Of a stretch of 41,187 nucleotides of DNA, positions 27,197-35,752 are shown one piece after another. Positions within the stretch are counted from its first letter, which is position 1, and the number at the start of each line of letters is the position of its first letter. Source of the DNA: Myxococcales bacterium (GTDB lineage: Bacteria > Myxococcota_A > Polyangia > Polyangiales > Polyangiaceae); NCBI GenBank assembly GCA_021847645.1, contig JAJZQG010000054.1, positions 1 to 41,187 on the forward strand, given 5' to 3'. Under the pieces are notes generated by a model. The model saw only the letters and a list, made by a program, of their open reading frames with translations. It was not told where the DNA came from and did no database searches. The translations under genes were made by a program, and so were the position numbers.

Positions 27197-29776
27197 TTAG
27201 TCGGCGGCTCTGGACTCGACCTCTTCGATCTGGAGCAGGACGGCAGCGAGGGCGTCCTTGGCCTTTTCGAGGGAAGCGCGGTCCTGGTTCCACTTGTCGA
27301 GGGCCTTCTTCGCGCGACGTCCTTCGGCGGCGAGGTTGGCCTCGGTCTGCATCAGCTTCTCGGCCGTGGCGCCGAGCTCCGCTTCGACTTCGTGGAGCCG
27401 CTCCCGTGCCTGAGCCAGCGCCGCGTCGACCTTGCCCTTGTCGGCCGCCAACGCCTCGCGCTCCGCGGTCGATGTGCGCTGCGCTGCCTCGAGCTCGGCG
27501 ATGCGACCGTCGCGCTGCGCGATAGCTTCGCTCTTCTCGCGCTCGGTGGCCTCGAGCCGATCGCGTGTCGACGACAGCTCGGCCTCGAGGGACGAGATGC
27601 GCGCCTCGAGCTGCTGCTTCATGGCGTCCCGCGCGGCCTCGAGCGCCGCGATGTTGCTGGCGTGCGCTGCCTCGAGCTCGACAAGGCGTCCGTCGCGCTC
27701 CGCAAAGCCCTCGGTCTTCTCGCGCTCCGCGGTCGCGAGCTGCTCACGCACCGACGACAGCTCCGCTTCGAGAGTCGCCATGCGGCCTTCGAGGTCGGCC
27801 TTGAGCGCGTCACGCTCGCTCTCGAGGTCGGCGACCTTGCGAGCGTGCGCTGCCTCGAGCTCGGCGATGCGAGCATCGCGCTGCGCGAAGCCGTCTGTCT
27901 TCTCGCTCTCGGTGCTCTCGAGCTGGGTCCGCGTCGAGGACAGGTCCTCCTCGAGAGAGCCGATGCGTGCTGCGAGGTCCGCGACCTTCCGCGCATGGGT
28001 CGACTCGAGCTGCTGGATCTGCTGCTGGTGCTGCGTCTGTAGCTCCTCGGTCGCTGCACCGTGACCGGCTTCGATGGTCGCGATGCGTGCATCCCGATCG
28101 CGCTCGAGCTCCTCGACCCGCGCGGCGTGCTGCTGTGCGAGCTCGGCCTCGCGCGCGGCCAGGGCGGCAGCGGCCGTCTGCTCGGCGGACTGCAGGGCCG
28201 CGTCTCGCGCCTCTTCGAGCTCCTTGCGCAGGGAAGCCAAGGCCTCGCCCTTCTCGCGCTCGAGCCGCGTGCGTTCGGCGGCGAGCGTCTGGCCGGCCTT
28301 CTGCTGGGCCGAGGCAAGCTCCTCGCGCGCCTTCTGCTGGGCCGAGGCAAGCTCCTCGCGCGCCTTCTGCTCGGCCGAGGCAAGCTCCTCGCGCGCCTTC
28401 TGCTCGGCGGACGCCAGCGCCGCCTCGTGGGACGAGAGCTGCTCGCGCTCCCGTGCGTCGCGCGAGTCGAGCTCGGCGGCGTGGGCACGCCGCAGCTCGT
28501 CGATCTCCTGGGTGCTGTCCGCGAGCTGCCCTTGAAGCTTCTCGAGCTGAGCGGTGGACTCCGCGAGCTTGCCTTCCAGCGCCGTCTTGTCGGCCGTGGT
28601 TTTTTCGGCAAGCGCCCGCAGATCGAAGGTGTCCCGCTCGAATACAAGGATCCGATCCTGCAGGTCGGCCTTCTCGCGCTCGAGCGACAGCGTCGCGTCC
28701 CGTGCGTCGAGCACCTCCTTGTCCTTGTGGGACATCTGCTCGCGCAGCGATAGGATCTCCTTGTCCTTCTTGTTGAGGGCCTCGCGCAGGTCGAGGAACT
28801 CGCGGCTGGACACGCCGCCGCCACGCCCGGCCGGCGCCCGCTTGAGATCCTCGATCTGCTTCTGCAGACGCTCGACCTCCGCGGTGGCCTGGCGCGCCTG
28901 GTTGACCTCCTCGATCAACAGCTGGGCCTCTCCCCTGGCCGACGCCAGCTCCTGCTCGAGCCTGACGACGTCGGCGCGGTAGCGCTCGAGCTCGGTGCGC
29001 AGGTGATCGAGCTCGGCGGTGTCGGCCTCGGGGGCTGCGGCCGGAATGGTCGCGGGACGCGACGCAGCCGGAACCGAGCGGCGGGCAGGCGGGCGGGAAG
29101 GACGCGGCGGGGCCTCGGTCAACGGAGCGATGGTCGACGGAGCTGCGGAGGGAGCAGCGTCGAGTAACCGATCGAATGCGTCGTCGGCGAACTGCTCGAC
29201 ATCGAGGTCCTGGGACATGGGCTTGGCGTGCGCGGGACGAGGAGGCGGCGGTGCGGCCGCATGCAGAGGCCCTCCCGCAGCCAGCATGTCCAGCGCCGGC
29301 CGATCCATCATCACCGTGTGAACGTCGTCGTCCTCTTGCTCCTCGAAGGCGATTTCATCGTCGATGATGATTGCTTCCTCGCTGGGTTCGCCCTCGGCCG
29401 TACCCAGGGGCACGAACTGGCGCATGCGATCGAGCAGGTCCGCGAAGGCGATCGGCTTGTGCACATAGTCTTCGGCCCGCGTGCGCAGCCTCCGATGCTG
29501 CTCGAACGTCTCGTCGCTGGAGTCGCTCGACATGATGATCAGCGGCACGTCCTTGAGGCTCGGGTCCTTCTTGAGCTTGTTGCAGACAGAAAACCCGTTC
29601 ATCCGCGGCAGCTCGATGGACAGCAAGATCATGTCCGGACGATCGCTGACGGCCATCTGCAAGCCCAGATTGCCGTCATCCACGACCTGGACCGAGCAGT
29701 CGAGCCGCTTCAGCTCGTCGATCAGCTCACCCGCGAACGCCGCGTCACTCTCGAAAACGAGAACCTTGGTCGTCAT
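27197..29776 (-). CDS. FrzS-like protein: pseudo-receiver domain plus long coiled coil
   Basis: This is an 859-aa protein. Residues 1-122 form a response-regulator receiver fold, KVLVFESD to VHKPIAF. The phospho-acceptor position is Ser53 (MILLSIELP) rather than Asp, and the acidic pair is Glu9-Ser10, so it probably cannot be phosphorylated. Lys107 is kept. The stretch CNKLKKDPSLKDVPLIIM and the EQHRRLRTRAEDYV block closely resemble my memory of FrzS from Myxococcus xanthus, a polar gliding-motility protein. Residues of about 130-260 are acidic, Pro-rich and disordered. Residues of about 275-850 are coiled coil, with internal repeats (annotated separately). ATG 29776 follows GAGGAG. It is convergent with the deaminase gene, 4 nt away. 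A pole-to-pole motility role is inferred by similarity; no frz genes are near. Confidence 0.82.
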   Translation of the reverse strand: MTTKVLVFESDAAFAGELIDELKRLDCSVQVVDDGNLGLQMAVSDRPDMILLSIELPRMNGFSVCNKLKKDPSLKDVPLIIMSSDSSDETFEQHRRLRTRAEDYVHKPIAFADLLDRMRQFVPLGTAEGEPSEEAIIIDDEIAFEEQEDDDVHTVMMDRPALDMLAAGGPLHAAAPPPPRPAHAKPMSQDLDVEQFADDAFDRLLDAAPSAAPSTIAPLTEAPPRPSRPPARRSVPAASRPATIPAAAPEADTAELDHLRTELERYRADVVRLEQELASARGEAQLLIEEVNQARQATAEVERLQKQIEDLKRAPAGRGGGVSSREFLDLREALNKKDKEILSLREQMSHKDKEVLDARDATLSLEREKADLQDRILVFERDTFDLRALAEKTTADKTALEGKLAESTAQLEKLQGQLADSTQEIDELRRAHAAELDSRDAREREQLSSHEAALASAEQKAREELASAEQKAREELASAQQKAREELASAQQKAGQTLAAERTRLEREKGEALASLRKELEEARDAALQSAEQTAAAALAAREAELAQQHAARVEELERDRDARIATIEAGHGAATEELQTQHQQQIQQLESTHARKVADLAARIGSLEEDLSSTRTQLESTESEKTDGFAQRDARIAELEAAHARKVADLESERDALKADLEGRMATLEAELSSVREQLATAEREKTEGFAERDGRLVELEAAHASNIAALEAARDAMKQQLEARISSLEAELSSTRDRLEATEREKSEAIAQRDGRIAELEAAQRTSTAEREALAADKGKVDAALAQARERLHEVEAELGATAEKLMQTEANLAAEGRRAKKALDKWNQDRASLEKAKDALAAVLLQIEEVESRAAD
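27506..28000 (-). repeat. 183-bp (61-residue) coiled-coil repeat within the FrzS-like gene
   Basis: Two full 61-residue copies lie at 27689-27871 and 27506-27688, each starting R(I/L)xELEAAHA and ending in AQRDG or AERDG. A partial copy lies upstream to 28000 and a truncated one starts at 27505. In-frame duplication of coiled-coil segments explains it. Confidence 0.8.
28297..28412 (-). repeat. 33-bp tandem repeat within the FrzS-like gene
   Basis: Units start at 28297, 28330, 28363 and 28396, the last incomplete. Each encodes the 11-residue unit SA(E/Q)QKAREELA. An 11-residue (hendecad) period in a coiled coil changes its supercoil. Near-identical units suggest recent slippage. Confidence 0.88.
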
Positions 29777-29922
29777 CCACCGGCTCCTCGAGCGCAGGGA
29801 TTGCTCCGCGCCGAAAACCAAAAAGGGGTCCCAGAATATTCACTGGCCAGAACCAGTGTCAAACGCGACCGGACGACCGGACGCAAGCATCGTGGTTCCC
29901 GCGCCGCGGCGCGGTATCCAAC
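29777..29922. other. Short intergenic region, FrzS-like promoter side
   Basis: About 146 bp between the FrzS-like start and the stop of the mini-lipoprotein gene transcribed toward it on the same strand. I see no clear terminator or promoter by eye. Confidence 0.35.
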
Positions 29923-30150
29923 TCAGTCCGCAGTCCCGTCGGCCGCCTCGCCCGCGTCCGCGTCGCTGCCCCCCTCGCCCGCATCCTGGCTCGCGCCGGC
30001 GGCTGGACAGCCCGGCGTGGTGGGATTCAGATCGCACGCCGACGGCCACGAGGTGTCGTGGAAAAGGTCCGAAGAACACGCGCTGGCGCTGACCGCCAAT
30101 GCGACCGCAAGAGCAAGGACGAGAAGCGAGGCGCAAGCGGTGCGGTTCAC
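29923..30150 (-). CDS. Mini-lipoprotein (75 aa)
   Basis: The signal peptide is strongly hydrophobic (LLVLALAVALAVSASACSS), with lipidation Cys25 in ASAC. The mature part is about 50 residues, with two more Cys (SACDLNPTTPGCPA) and a Gly/Asp/Ala-rich tail ending in DADAGEAADGTAD. GTG 30150 overlaps the upstream TGA as GTGA, so translation is coupled. The last gene of the Cys-rich/PEGA-like operon. The Asp/Ala tail resembles the linkers of neighbouring surface proteins. Function is unknown. Confidence 0.72.
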   Translation of the reverse strand: MNRTACASLLVLALAVALAVSASACSSDLFHDTSWPSACDLNPTTPGCPAAGASQDAGEGGSDADAGEAADGTAD

Positions 30151-31139
30151 GGGAAGCTCCCCCTGAGCGACACGGAATCGGGCGCCACGACCAGCGCCGC
30201 GTCCGCACCGTGCGACGGCCTGTTCATGATGACGACCGTGACCCCGGTGCCGATGGCCGCAGCAGCCCCAATCCACAACCCCAGCGCAGTCGCGTCCCAC
30301 CTGCGCACGGCATCGACCCTGGCCGGGTCGCACTGGATGCTGCGAGCGCACACGCCGGCAGATTCGGTGGCCAGCGAGTCGGCGCGACGGTACGCCAGGT
30401 AGCCTGCAGCTCCCAGGACCCCGCCGGCTCCGAGGCTGATCCAAGCGACGGTGGGGACGCCGCCGGCACGGCTCGCGAGGTCCTCGGACGCAGGGGATTG
30501 CGATGCCTGCGACGGCTTGGGCGCTGCGACATGCGCGGGCCCGGGTGCGGGCGGGGGCCGAAGCTCGACGGTTTCGCTCTCGCCTTCGGCCAGCTTGACA
30601 TAGCGGTCCAGGCGGCTTTCCCCGTTCACCGTGATCACGACCTGGTGCGTGCCCGGGTCCACGAGGATCTCCGACAGCGCGTCGCCTTCGACCGGCTTGC
30701 GGTCGACGGTGACGGACGCGCCGTGGACCGACGCCGGAATCGCCACGCGGATGACGGGCACGCGGCGCCGCAGCTGCTCGACCTGCGTGGCGACCATCGA
30801 CAGCACGTCGTCGGCTTTCTGAGCGCGCGCGAGGGCGCGGGCGCGCTCGAAGCCGTCCAGGGCCTCGAGCAGCCGGCCGAGGTGCGCGTGACATGTCGCG
30901 ATGTGGAACCGCACGCCGGCCGTCTCCTTGAGCGCGGCCACCTGCTCGAGCTTCGCGAGGGCCTCGGCCCACTTGCCGGCCCGCTCGCTCTTCTCCGCCT
31001 CGCCGAACAGACGACGGGCCTCAGCGATGGAGCGCGGCGGCCCCGCTTGCGCGCTCCACGATGCCGTCGCCCCCACCGCGCACAGCATGGCGAGGCCGGC
31101 CAACGTGGCGCGCGATTGTCGTTCGCACCAATGCATCAT
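30147..31139 (-). CDS. TPR/PEGA-like membrane protein
   Basis: This 330-aa protein has a signal peptide at residues 1-32 and a TPR-like helical domain at 36-122 (RRLFGEAEKSERAGKWAEALAK). A beta-rich PEGA-like domain at about 128-195 includes VDPGTHQVVITVNGESRLDR. A Pro/Ala linker leads to two hydrophobic segments at about 231-250 and 284-304. This arrangement is common in Polyangia envelope proteins and suggests a surface or periplasmic scaffold. ATG 31139 is 13 nt after the stop of the Cys-rich gene and has only a weak ribosome site. The second ATG, at 31136, is an alternative. The TGA overlaps the next GTG. Confidence 0.78.
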   Translation of the reverse strand: MMHWCERQSRATLAGLAMLCAVGATASWSAQAGPPRSIAEARRLFGEAEKSERAGKWAEALAKLEQVAALKETAGVRFHIATCHAHLGRLLEALDGFERARALARAQKADDVLSMVATQVEQLRRRVPVIRVAIPASVHGASVTVDRKPVEGDALSEILVDPGTHQVVITVNGESRLDRYVKLAEGESETVELRPPPAPGPAHVAAPKPSQASQSPASEDLASRAGGVPTVAWISLGAGGVLGAAGYLAYRRADSLATESAGVCARSIQCDPARVDAVRRWDATALGLWIGAAAAIGTGVTVVIMNRPSHGADAALVVAPDSVSLRGSFP

Positions 31140-31152
31140 CGTCGGCAGAGCG

Positions 31153-32961
31153 TCAGCGGCACCTTTCCTCCACTTGATCCGTGGAGCCGATGGTCGACGA
31201 GCACGTGAGAAAGACGCTGTTGCACGCGAACAGCTTACCCTTGGTTCCGCACGGCCGGCTTCCCTGGAAGGCCTGCGAGAAGGACGGCCCGCACGTGGGC
31301 GACGAATTGCAGCCGAAGCCGTACGTGTAGAAGTTTGTGTTGTTCGTACCACATGGATCGCAGGTCGAGGGGACCTTGCAGTCGGAGCAGACCATGATGT
31401 AGCCGAGCCCGTCCCGGTACTGCTTGTCATAAACGCCGTTGCAGTCGTAATCGAAGGAACCGTCGCCACGATCGGTGAAGAAGTAGTGCGTCTGCCCCGG
31501 GTGGGCGTCCGGGTTCTTGTCGTAGCAGTCGGTGTGGTCGAGCACGAACGAATGCCCGTTGACGTCCGTCGGGGGAAGGTTGTCGCAGCCGGACTTGGGC
31601 TTGGAGCCATCGCCGAAGCCGTCCTGGTCCACATCCGGATACCACAACACGCAGGCGTGACCCGCCGCGCAGGTCACGCCGCTGCACACGCAATCGCCTG
31701 ACGAGCAATCCATCGGGGCCGGACACGCCGTCGAGCAGCAGGTAGCCCCATCATTCGACAGCTCGCAGTACCCGCTCTGGCATTGGTTCGCACTGCCACA
31801 CCGCTCGCCGTCGACCATCTTGGGCACGCACTGGGTCGTCTTGCAGTAGTCACCGGCGATGCAGTCCCCATCCCCGACGCACGACGTCTTGCAGGACGAC
31901 GCGGTCGGGTCGCAGACGAACGGGTCACAGGCCTTGACCGTATCCTGGCAAGAGCCATGGCTGTCGCAGAAGTACTGGTGGTTCTGCGTCGTACCGGCGG
32001 CACACACCGGAGAGCCGCACTGCGTGGTATTGCCCGGCCACGCGCACGCTCCCTGGCCGTCACACGCTCCCGCGCACGCCGTGTCGGTGCCCACGCATTC
32101 GCCGGCGGGATCGGTGCCGGCCGGGATCGGCGTACAGGTGCCCCCCGTACCGGTCAGGTTGCACGCCTCGCAGGTGCCGCTGCAGTCGGTGTCACAGCAC
32201 ACGCCGTCTACGCAGTAGTTCGAGATGCACTCGCCGTTGCCTCCGCAGTTCTGGCCGTTGGCGCTCTTGCCCACGCACTGGGCCTGGCCGTTGCACCAGG
32301 CCCCGGACGCGCACTCCGAGGCGCCCGGCGTGCACGACGTCTGGCATTCGCCCGTGTCCGTCGAGCACAGGTAGTCGCCGCAAGCGACCGTCACGTCGGT
32401 GCACTTGCCGGCGCCGTCGCACTGCTTGTGGATGGTAGAGTCCAGAGCGTTCGAGCAGGAAGATGCGCCGCACGTCGTGGTGCTCGACGGGTAGGCGCAC
32501 GCACCGGCGCCGTCGCACGATCCCGCGCACGGGTCGCCGTCGGTGCCACAGATCGAGCCCGGATTCTGGCCGGCCTGCACCGGCGTGCATGTTCCCTCGT
32601 GGCCGGTCAGGTCGCAGGCGCTGCAGCCCTCGCAGGCGACATTGCAGCAAACCGAGCCGGCGCACACGCCCGACAGGCACTCGGTTCCTTGCGTGCAGGG
32701 CTTTCCATTGGCGAGGGGGCCTGCCTCGAGCGGCGCGTCCGGTGCACCGGCTTCCTGATCCGGAACCGCGTCGGCCACCTGGTCCGTCGAGACGTCCTGC
32801 TGCGCGACATCGCCGGACCCGCCTTCGGGCACAACCGCATCGAGCCCCGCGTCACCAGCGGCCGCCGGCGAAGACGACACGAAACCGTCGCCGCCGCACC
32901 CGCACCAAAGCCATGAGCCGCCCGCGATGCAGGCGACGGCCAGAGCAGAACGTCCGAGCAT
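31153..32961 (-). CDS. Cys-rich modular secreted protein with MopE-like calcium-type segment
   Basis: This 602-aa protein has a signal peptide ending near Cys20/Cys22 (SWLWCGCGGDG), possibly a lipoprotein. Residues 25-75 are a Ser/Ala/Asp/Gln linker. Two homologous Cys modules of about 150 residues follow (ANGKPCTQGTECLSGVC... and ANGQNCGGNGECISNYC...), each with about 20 Cys, then a partial third. Residues of about 440-530 (YPDVDQDGFGDG, then DCYDKNPDAHPGQTHYFF and DYDCNGVYDK) resemble MopE/thrombospondin-type Asp loops that bind calcium. A last Cys-rich block ends TCSSTIGSTD. ATG 32961 follows GGAGG. Likely function is adhesion or surface structure; this is an inference. It is the first gene of a three-gene operon. 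Confidence 0.82.
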   Translation of the reverse strand: MLGRSALAVACIAGGSWLWCGCGGDGFVSSSPAAAGDAGLDAVVPEGGSGDVAQQDVSTDQVADAVPDQEAGAPDAPLEAGPLANGKPCTQGTECLSGVCAGSVCCNVACEGCSACDLTGHEGTCTPVQAGQNPGSICGTDGDPCAGSCDGAGACAYPSSTTTCGASSCSNALDSTIHKQCDGAGKCTDVTVACGDYLCSTDTGECQTSCTPGASECASGAWCNGQAQCVGKSANGQNCGGNGECISNYCVDGVCCDTDCSGTCEACNLTGTGGTCTPIPAGTDPAGECVGTDTACAGACDGQGACAWPGNTTQCGSPVCAAGTTQNHQYFCDSHGSCQDTVKACDPFVCDPTASSCKTSCVGDGDCIAGDYCKTTQCVPKMVDGERCGSANQCQSGYCELSNDGATCCSTACPAPMDCSSGDCVCSGVTCAAGHACVLWYPDVDQDGFGDGSKPKSGCDNLPPTDVNGHSFVLDHTDCYDKNPDAHPGQTHYFFTDRGDGSFDYDCNGVYDKQYRDGLGYIMVCSDCKVPSTCDPCGTNNTNFYTYGFGCNSSPTCGPSFSQAFQGSRPCGTKGKLFACNSVFLTCSSTIGSTDQVEERCR

Positions 32962-33106
32962 GAAACCAACCTCCGGGGGAAAGGAAGCAGACAACCAAGT
33001 GTGCCGCGAATCCCGGGAGGCCGTCAACGCGCATCGCGGCCGATGCGGCACGAGGACGGGGAAGGTCCCACGGCGGAATGTTCGAACCGGGATTGCGTAG
33101 GGCTCG

Positions 33107-35605
33107 TCAGGCATCCAGGCGCGCGGCGCGAAGGGGGACGGGGTGGCGGGCTGCGAAAGCGCCTATCAAGGCCAACTCGTCGGCAGCCAGGCCCCAGGCG
33201 GCCGCCACGACGCGGTCGAGCTGCGCCTGCCCGGCCGGGTCGATACCCGCGTTGCGGCCCGCCAGCGTTTCCCCCATACGGTGCAAGCGCTCGAGGGCGT
33301 CTGCGTGGGAGTCGGCCAGCGTGGGAATGGTCCGCAGGTGGGCAATCTTGACCTGCGGCATTCCCTGGCGCGCGTCGCGGAATCGCATGTAGTGCAGCCA
33401 CCGGACCGGCCAGGAGTTGAGATAGGCCAGCAGCGAGAATCGCGTCCATGGTGCCCGCGCGAACCCCGCCAGGATCGAGTTGCGGAACGCGGTGCCGTCC
33501 GCGCTCGCCGCGATGGGATAGCGTGCAGTCTGCCGCACCAGCACGTCGACCTCGGCCCACTGCTCGGTCGGACGAAGCCGCCCCGACAGCTCACCCGGAT
33601 CGACGAACCATCGCGGCGCATGGTGGACGAACGGCCCGATGTCCGCCCCTTCCCGGATCGGCACCATGCCCTGGCGCCGGTCGGCCGCGCTGGCGAACCG
33701 CTCCATGTCGTGCTTGGAGCTTTGGTAGCCGCGCTCCATGAACGTGTCCGGCGGCACGTGCGCCCACGCGCTCATGCGCTCGAGCACGCGCATCGCCGCC
33801 GGATCGACGTCGCTTCGCGCTACGCTCCAGGCGCCCGCTGGCGGCCTTCCGCCCTGCCGGAGCGGCGATCCCTTGGTCGACAGCACGGCGATCGACGGCT
33901 GGAAAACGCCCTCGAATGCGTCGCTTCCCAGATCGGGCAGCTCGTCGTCGATCTGGCAGAGCGCATCGTGCGCCATGCGAACGGGCTCGTAGCCGGCCAG
34001 GTCGGCGATCGAGCTGGGCACGATCAAGCCGAGGCGGCCTCCGGGGCGAAGCAGCTGCGAGCAGCGCTCGACGAACAGCCCGTGCAGGGTCCGGTAGCCG
34101 CGGAATGCTGCGTAGGCCTCGGCGAACCAGGCGAACCGGGCGCGGTCGAGGGGCTGGGCGGCCCGCCCCGCATAGGCCACCCAGGGCGGATTGCCCACTA
34201 TCGCGTCGAACCCACCGGCGGCGGCCGCCTCGGGGAACTCGGACTGCCAATGAAAGGGCCTCAGCCCGTGGGCATTGTGGAGCTCCGTCAGCCACGTAGC
34301 GACCGGCTCGGGCCAGGGGTCGGACGCTCCCTTGCGAGAAGCCTTGTCGATCACCATGCGCACGAGCGACTCGCGCTCCTTCGTTGTTGAGGCCCGTAAG
34401 TGCGCGGCCACGATCGCATCGGCCACCTCCGGATCGCAGCCCTGCGCGCTTGGCGGGAACGCTTGGTCGTGCGCGCCGAATGACAGGCCCACCAGTGCGT
34501 CGCCGTGGCGCAGGCCAGGCGTGTCGATCAGCGGCATGCCCGGCGACGACGCCTCGATGGCGAGGCTCGCGCGCGCGATGCGCACGGCCAGCGGGTCGGT
34601 ATCGACTCCATGCAGGCAACGCGCGAGCACGTGCTCCCAGACGTCGCGCTGCGCGGCAGAATCGGCGGAGTGCGCCCATCGCGCGACGAGCAGCCGGCCC
34701 GCCGCGAGCAGGAAGGCGCCGGTGCCCATCGCGGGATCGCACACACGTAGCGTGCGGCGATCCGAACCGAGCAGCGGCGAGAGGGCGTCGGCCACGATCC
34801 TCTGGGCCAGCTCCCGTGAGGTGTAGTGAGAGCCGCTGCGCCGACGACGAAGGGAAGCGACCCACACGAGCGTGCCGCGGGGAGCCGGACACGCGGCCCA
34901 TGAACACGCGTAGCGACGCAGGGCGGAGGCGAGCTGCGCGACCGAATCGGCTCGGGTCACGGCGCGCTCGACCGCAGGGGGAAGCTTCCTCCCGAGTGCG
35001 CTCGACACCGCTTGGGTGCGTTCCGGCCCGAGCCTCGCCAGGGCGTCTTCCAGATCGAGGACCCCCGAGCCGTTGCGCGGGACCAGGGAGTCGGCGCTCG
35101 TGCGAAGAAGATCCCAGGCGAGCAAGGCTTCGTAGGCAGCGCCCAGGTCCTCGACGGGCAGGTCCGAATAGATGCTTGTTCCGCTGGCCGCGCCCAGCTC
35201 GTCGAGAGCGGCGAGGAATGCGTCATCGCCGACGGACAGGGGCAGCTCGAGGGGCGCGAACAGGCCTCCCGGGACGAGCGCGCACCGGCCGCGGTGCAGA
35301 CCATCGAACAGATGACGGGCCGTGGACCACGGGCTGGGATCCTGACTCCCATGCCGCTGAGCCAAGCCGGACAGGCCCACGGGCGCATCCGCGGCGTCAA
35401 CGGGCGCGCGCAAGAGACCGCGATGCTCGATGAGAAGCGCTGCGAGGCACTGGACGACCGTGGTGACCAGCGCGGCGCGCACCTGCTCAGCGGGCGCCTC
35501 GGACCGCACGTCGTCGGACAGCCTGCGCAGGGCTCGCACCGCACGGGTGGCGAGCGGCGTGTCGTCGCGATCGGTGGGTGCGGGCGGGGGATTCTCGCGG
35601 GTCAT
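33107..35605 (-). CDS. Orphan Eco57I-type N6-adenine DNA methyltransferase
   Basis: This is an 832-aa protein. The SAM motif I, CDPAMGTGAFLLAAGR, is at 289-304. The catalytic motif IV GNPPWVAYAG is at 471-480 and is the NPP(Y/W) signature of N6-adenine methylases. The helical N-terminal part carries LPVEDLGAAYEALLAWD and the lead-in SGSHYTSRELAQRIV, as in the Eco57I-like and PglX families. The C-terminal part (WAEVDVLVRQTARYPIA, ILAGFARAPWTRF, SLLAYLNSWP) looks like a TaqI-like specificity domain. I see no clear PD-(D/E)xK nuclease motif in residues 1-250, no adjacent restriction gene and no BREX genes. It may be a solitary epigenetic methylase. ATG 35605 has a weak ribosome site. Divergent from the P-loop gene across 147 nt. 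Confidence 0.85.
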   Translation of the reverse strand: MTRENPPPAPTDRDDTPLATRAVRALRRLSDDVRSEAPAEQVRAALVTTVVQCLAALLIEHRGLLRAPVDAADAPVGLSGLAQRHGSQDPSPWSTARHLFDGLHRGRCALVPGGLFAPLELPLSVGDDAFLAALDELGAASGTSIYSDLPVEDLGAAYEALLAWDLLRTSADSLVPRNGSGVLDLEDALARLGPERTQAVSSALGRKLPPAVERAVTRADSVAQLASALRRYACSWAACPAPRGTLVWVASLRRRRSGSHYTSRELAQRIVADALSPLLGSDRRTLRVCDPAMGTGAFLLAAGRLLVARWAHSADSAAQRDVWEHVLARCLHGVDTDPLAVRIARASLAIEASSPGMPLIDTPGLRHGDALVGLSFGAHDQAFPPSAQGCDPEVADAIVAAHLRASTTKERESLVRMVIDKASRKGASDPWPEPVATWLTELHNAHGLRPFHWQSEFPEAAAAGGFDAIVGNPPWVAYAGRAAQPLDRARFAWFAEAYAAFRGYRTLHGLFVERCSQLLRPGGRLGLIVPSSIADLAGYEPVRMAHDALCQIDDELPDLGSDAFEGVFQPSIAVLSTKGSPLRQGGRPPAGAWSVARSDVDPAAMRVLERMSAWAHVPPDTFMERGYQSSKHDMERFASAADRRQGMVPIREGADIGPFVHHAPRWFVDPGELSGRLRPTEQWAEVDVLVRQTARYPIAASADGTAFRNSILAGFARAPWTRFSLLAYLNSWPVRWLHYMRFRDARQGMPQVKIAHLRTIPTLADSHADALERLHRMGETLAGRNAGIDPAGQAQLDRVVAAAWGLAADELALIGAFAARHPVPLRAARLDA

Positions 35606-35752
35606 GGAAAGTCCGGGGCGAACGGGCGGGCAGTGTGCCCGAAAGGCGGCGGCTGAGGAAGGCGGTGGTGGGTGGCGGCGAGCGGATCGGTCCGTGCTCT
35701 CGCGGATTCTTCCGCTTCCCCGTGCGCAGCCGCTCTGGTACAAGCGGGCACG

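Noticed and set aside
28061..28753. 230-aa Leu/Arg/Gly-rich frame antisense to the coiled-coil gene
   Set aside because: Its apparent repeats are the complement of the 33-bp coiled-coil repeats.
33107..35605. BREX PglX or a type IIG fused nuclease
   Set aside because: The protein is shorter than PglX, no other BREX gene is near, and I see no PD-(D/E)xK motif.
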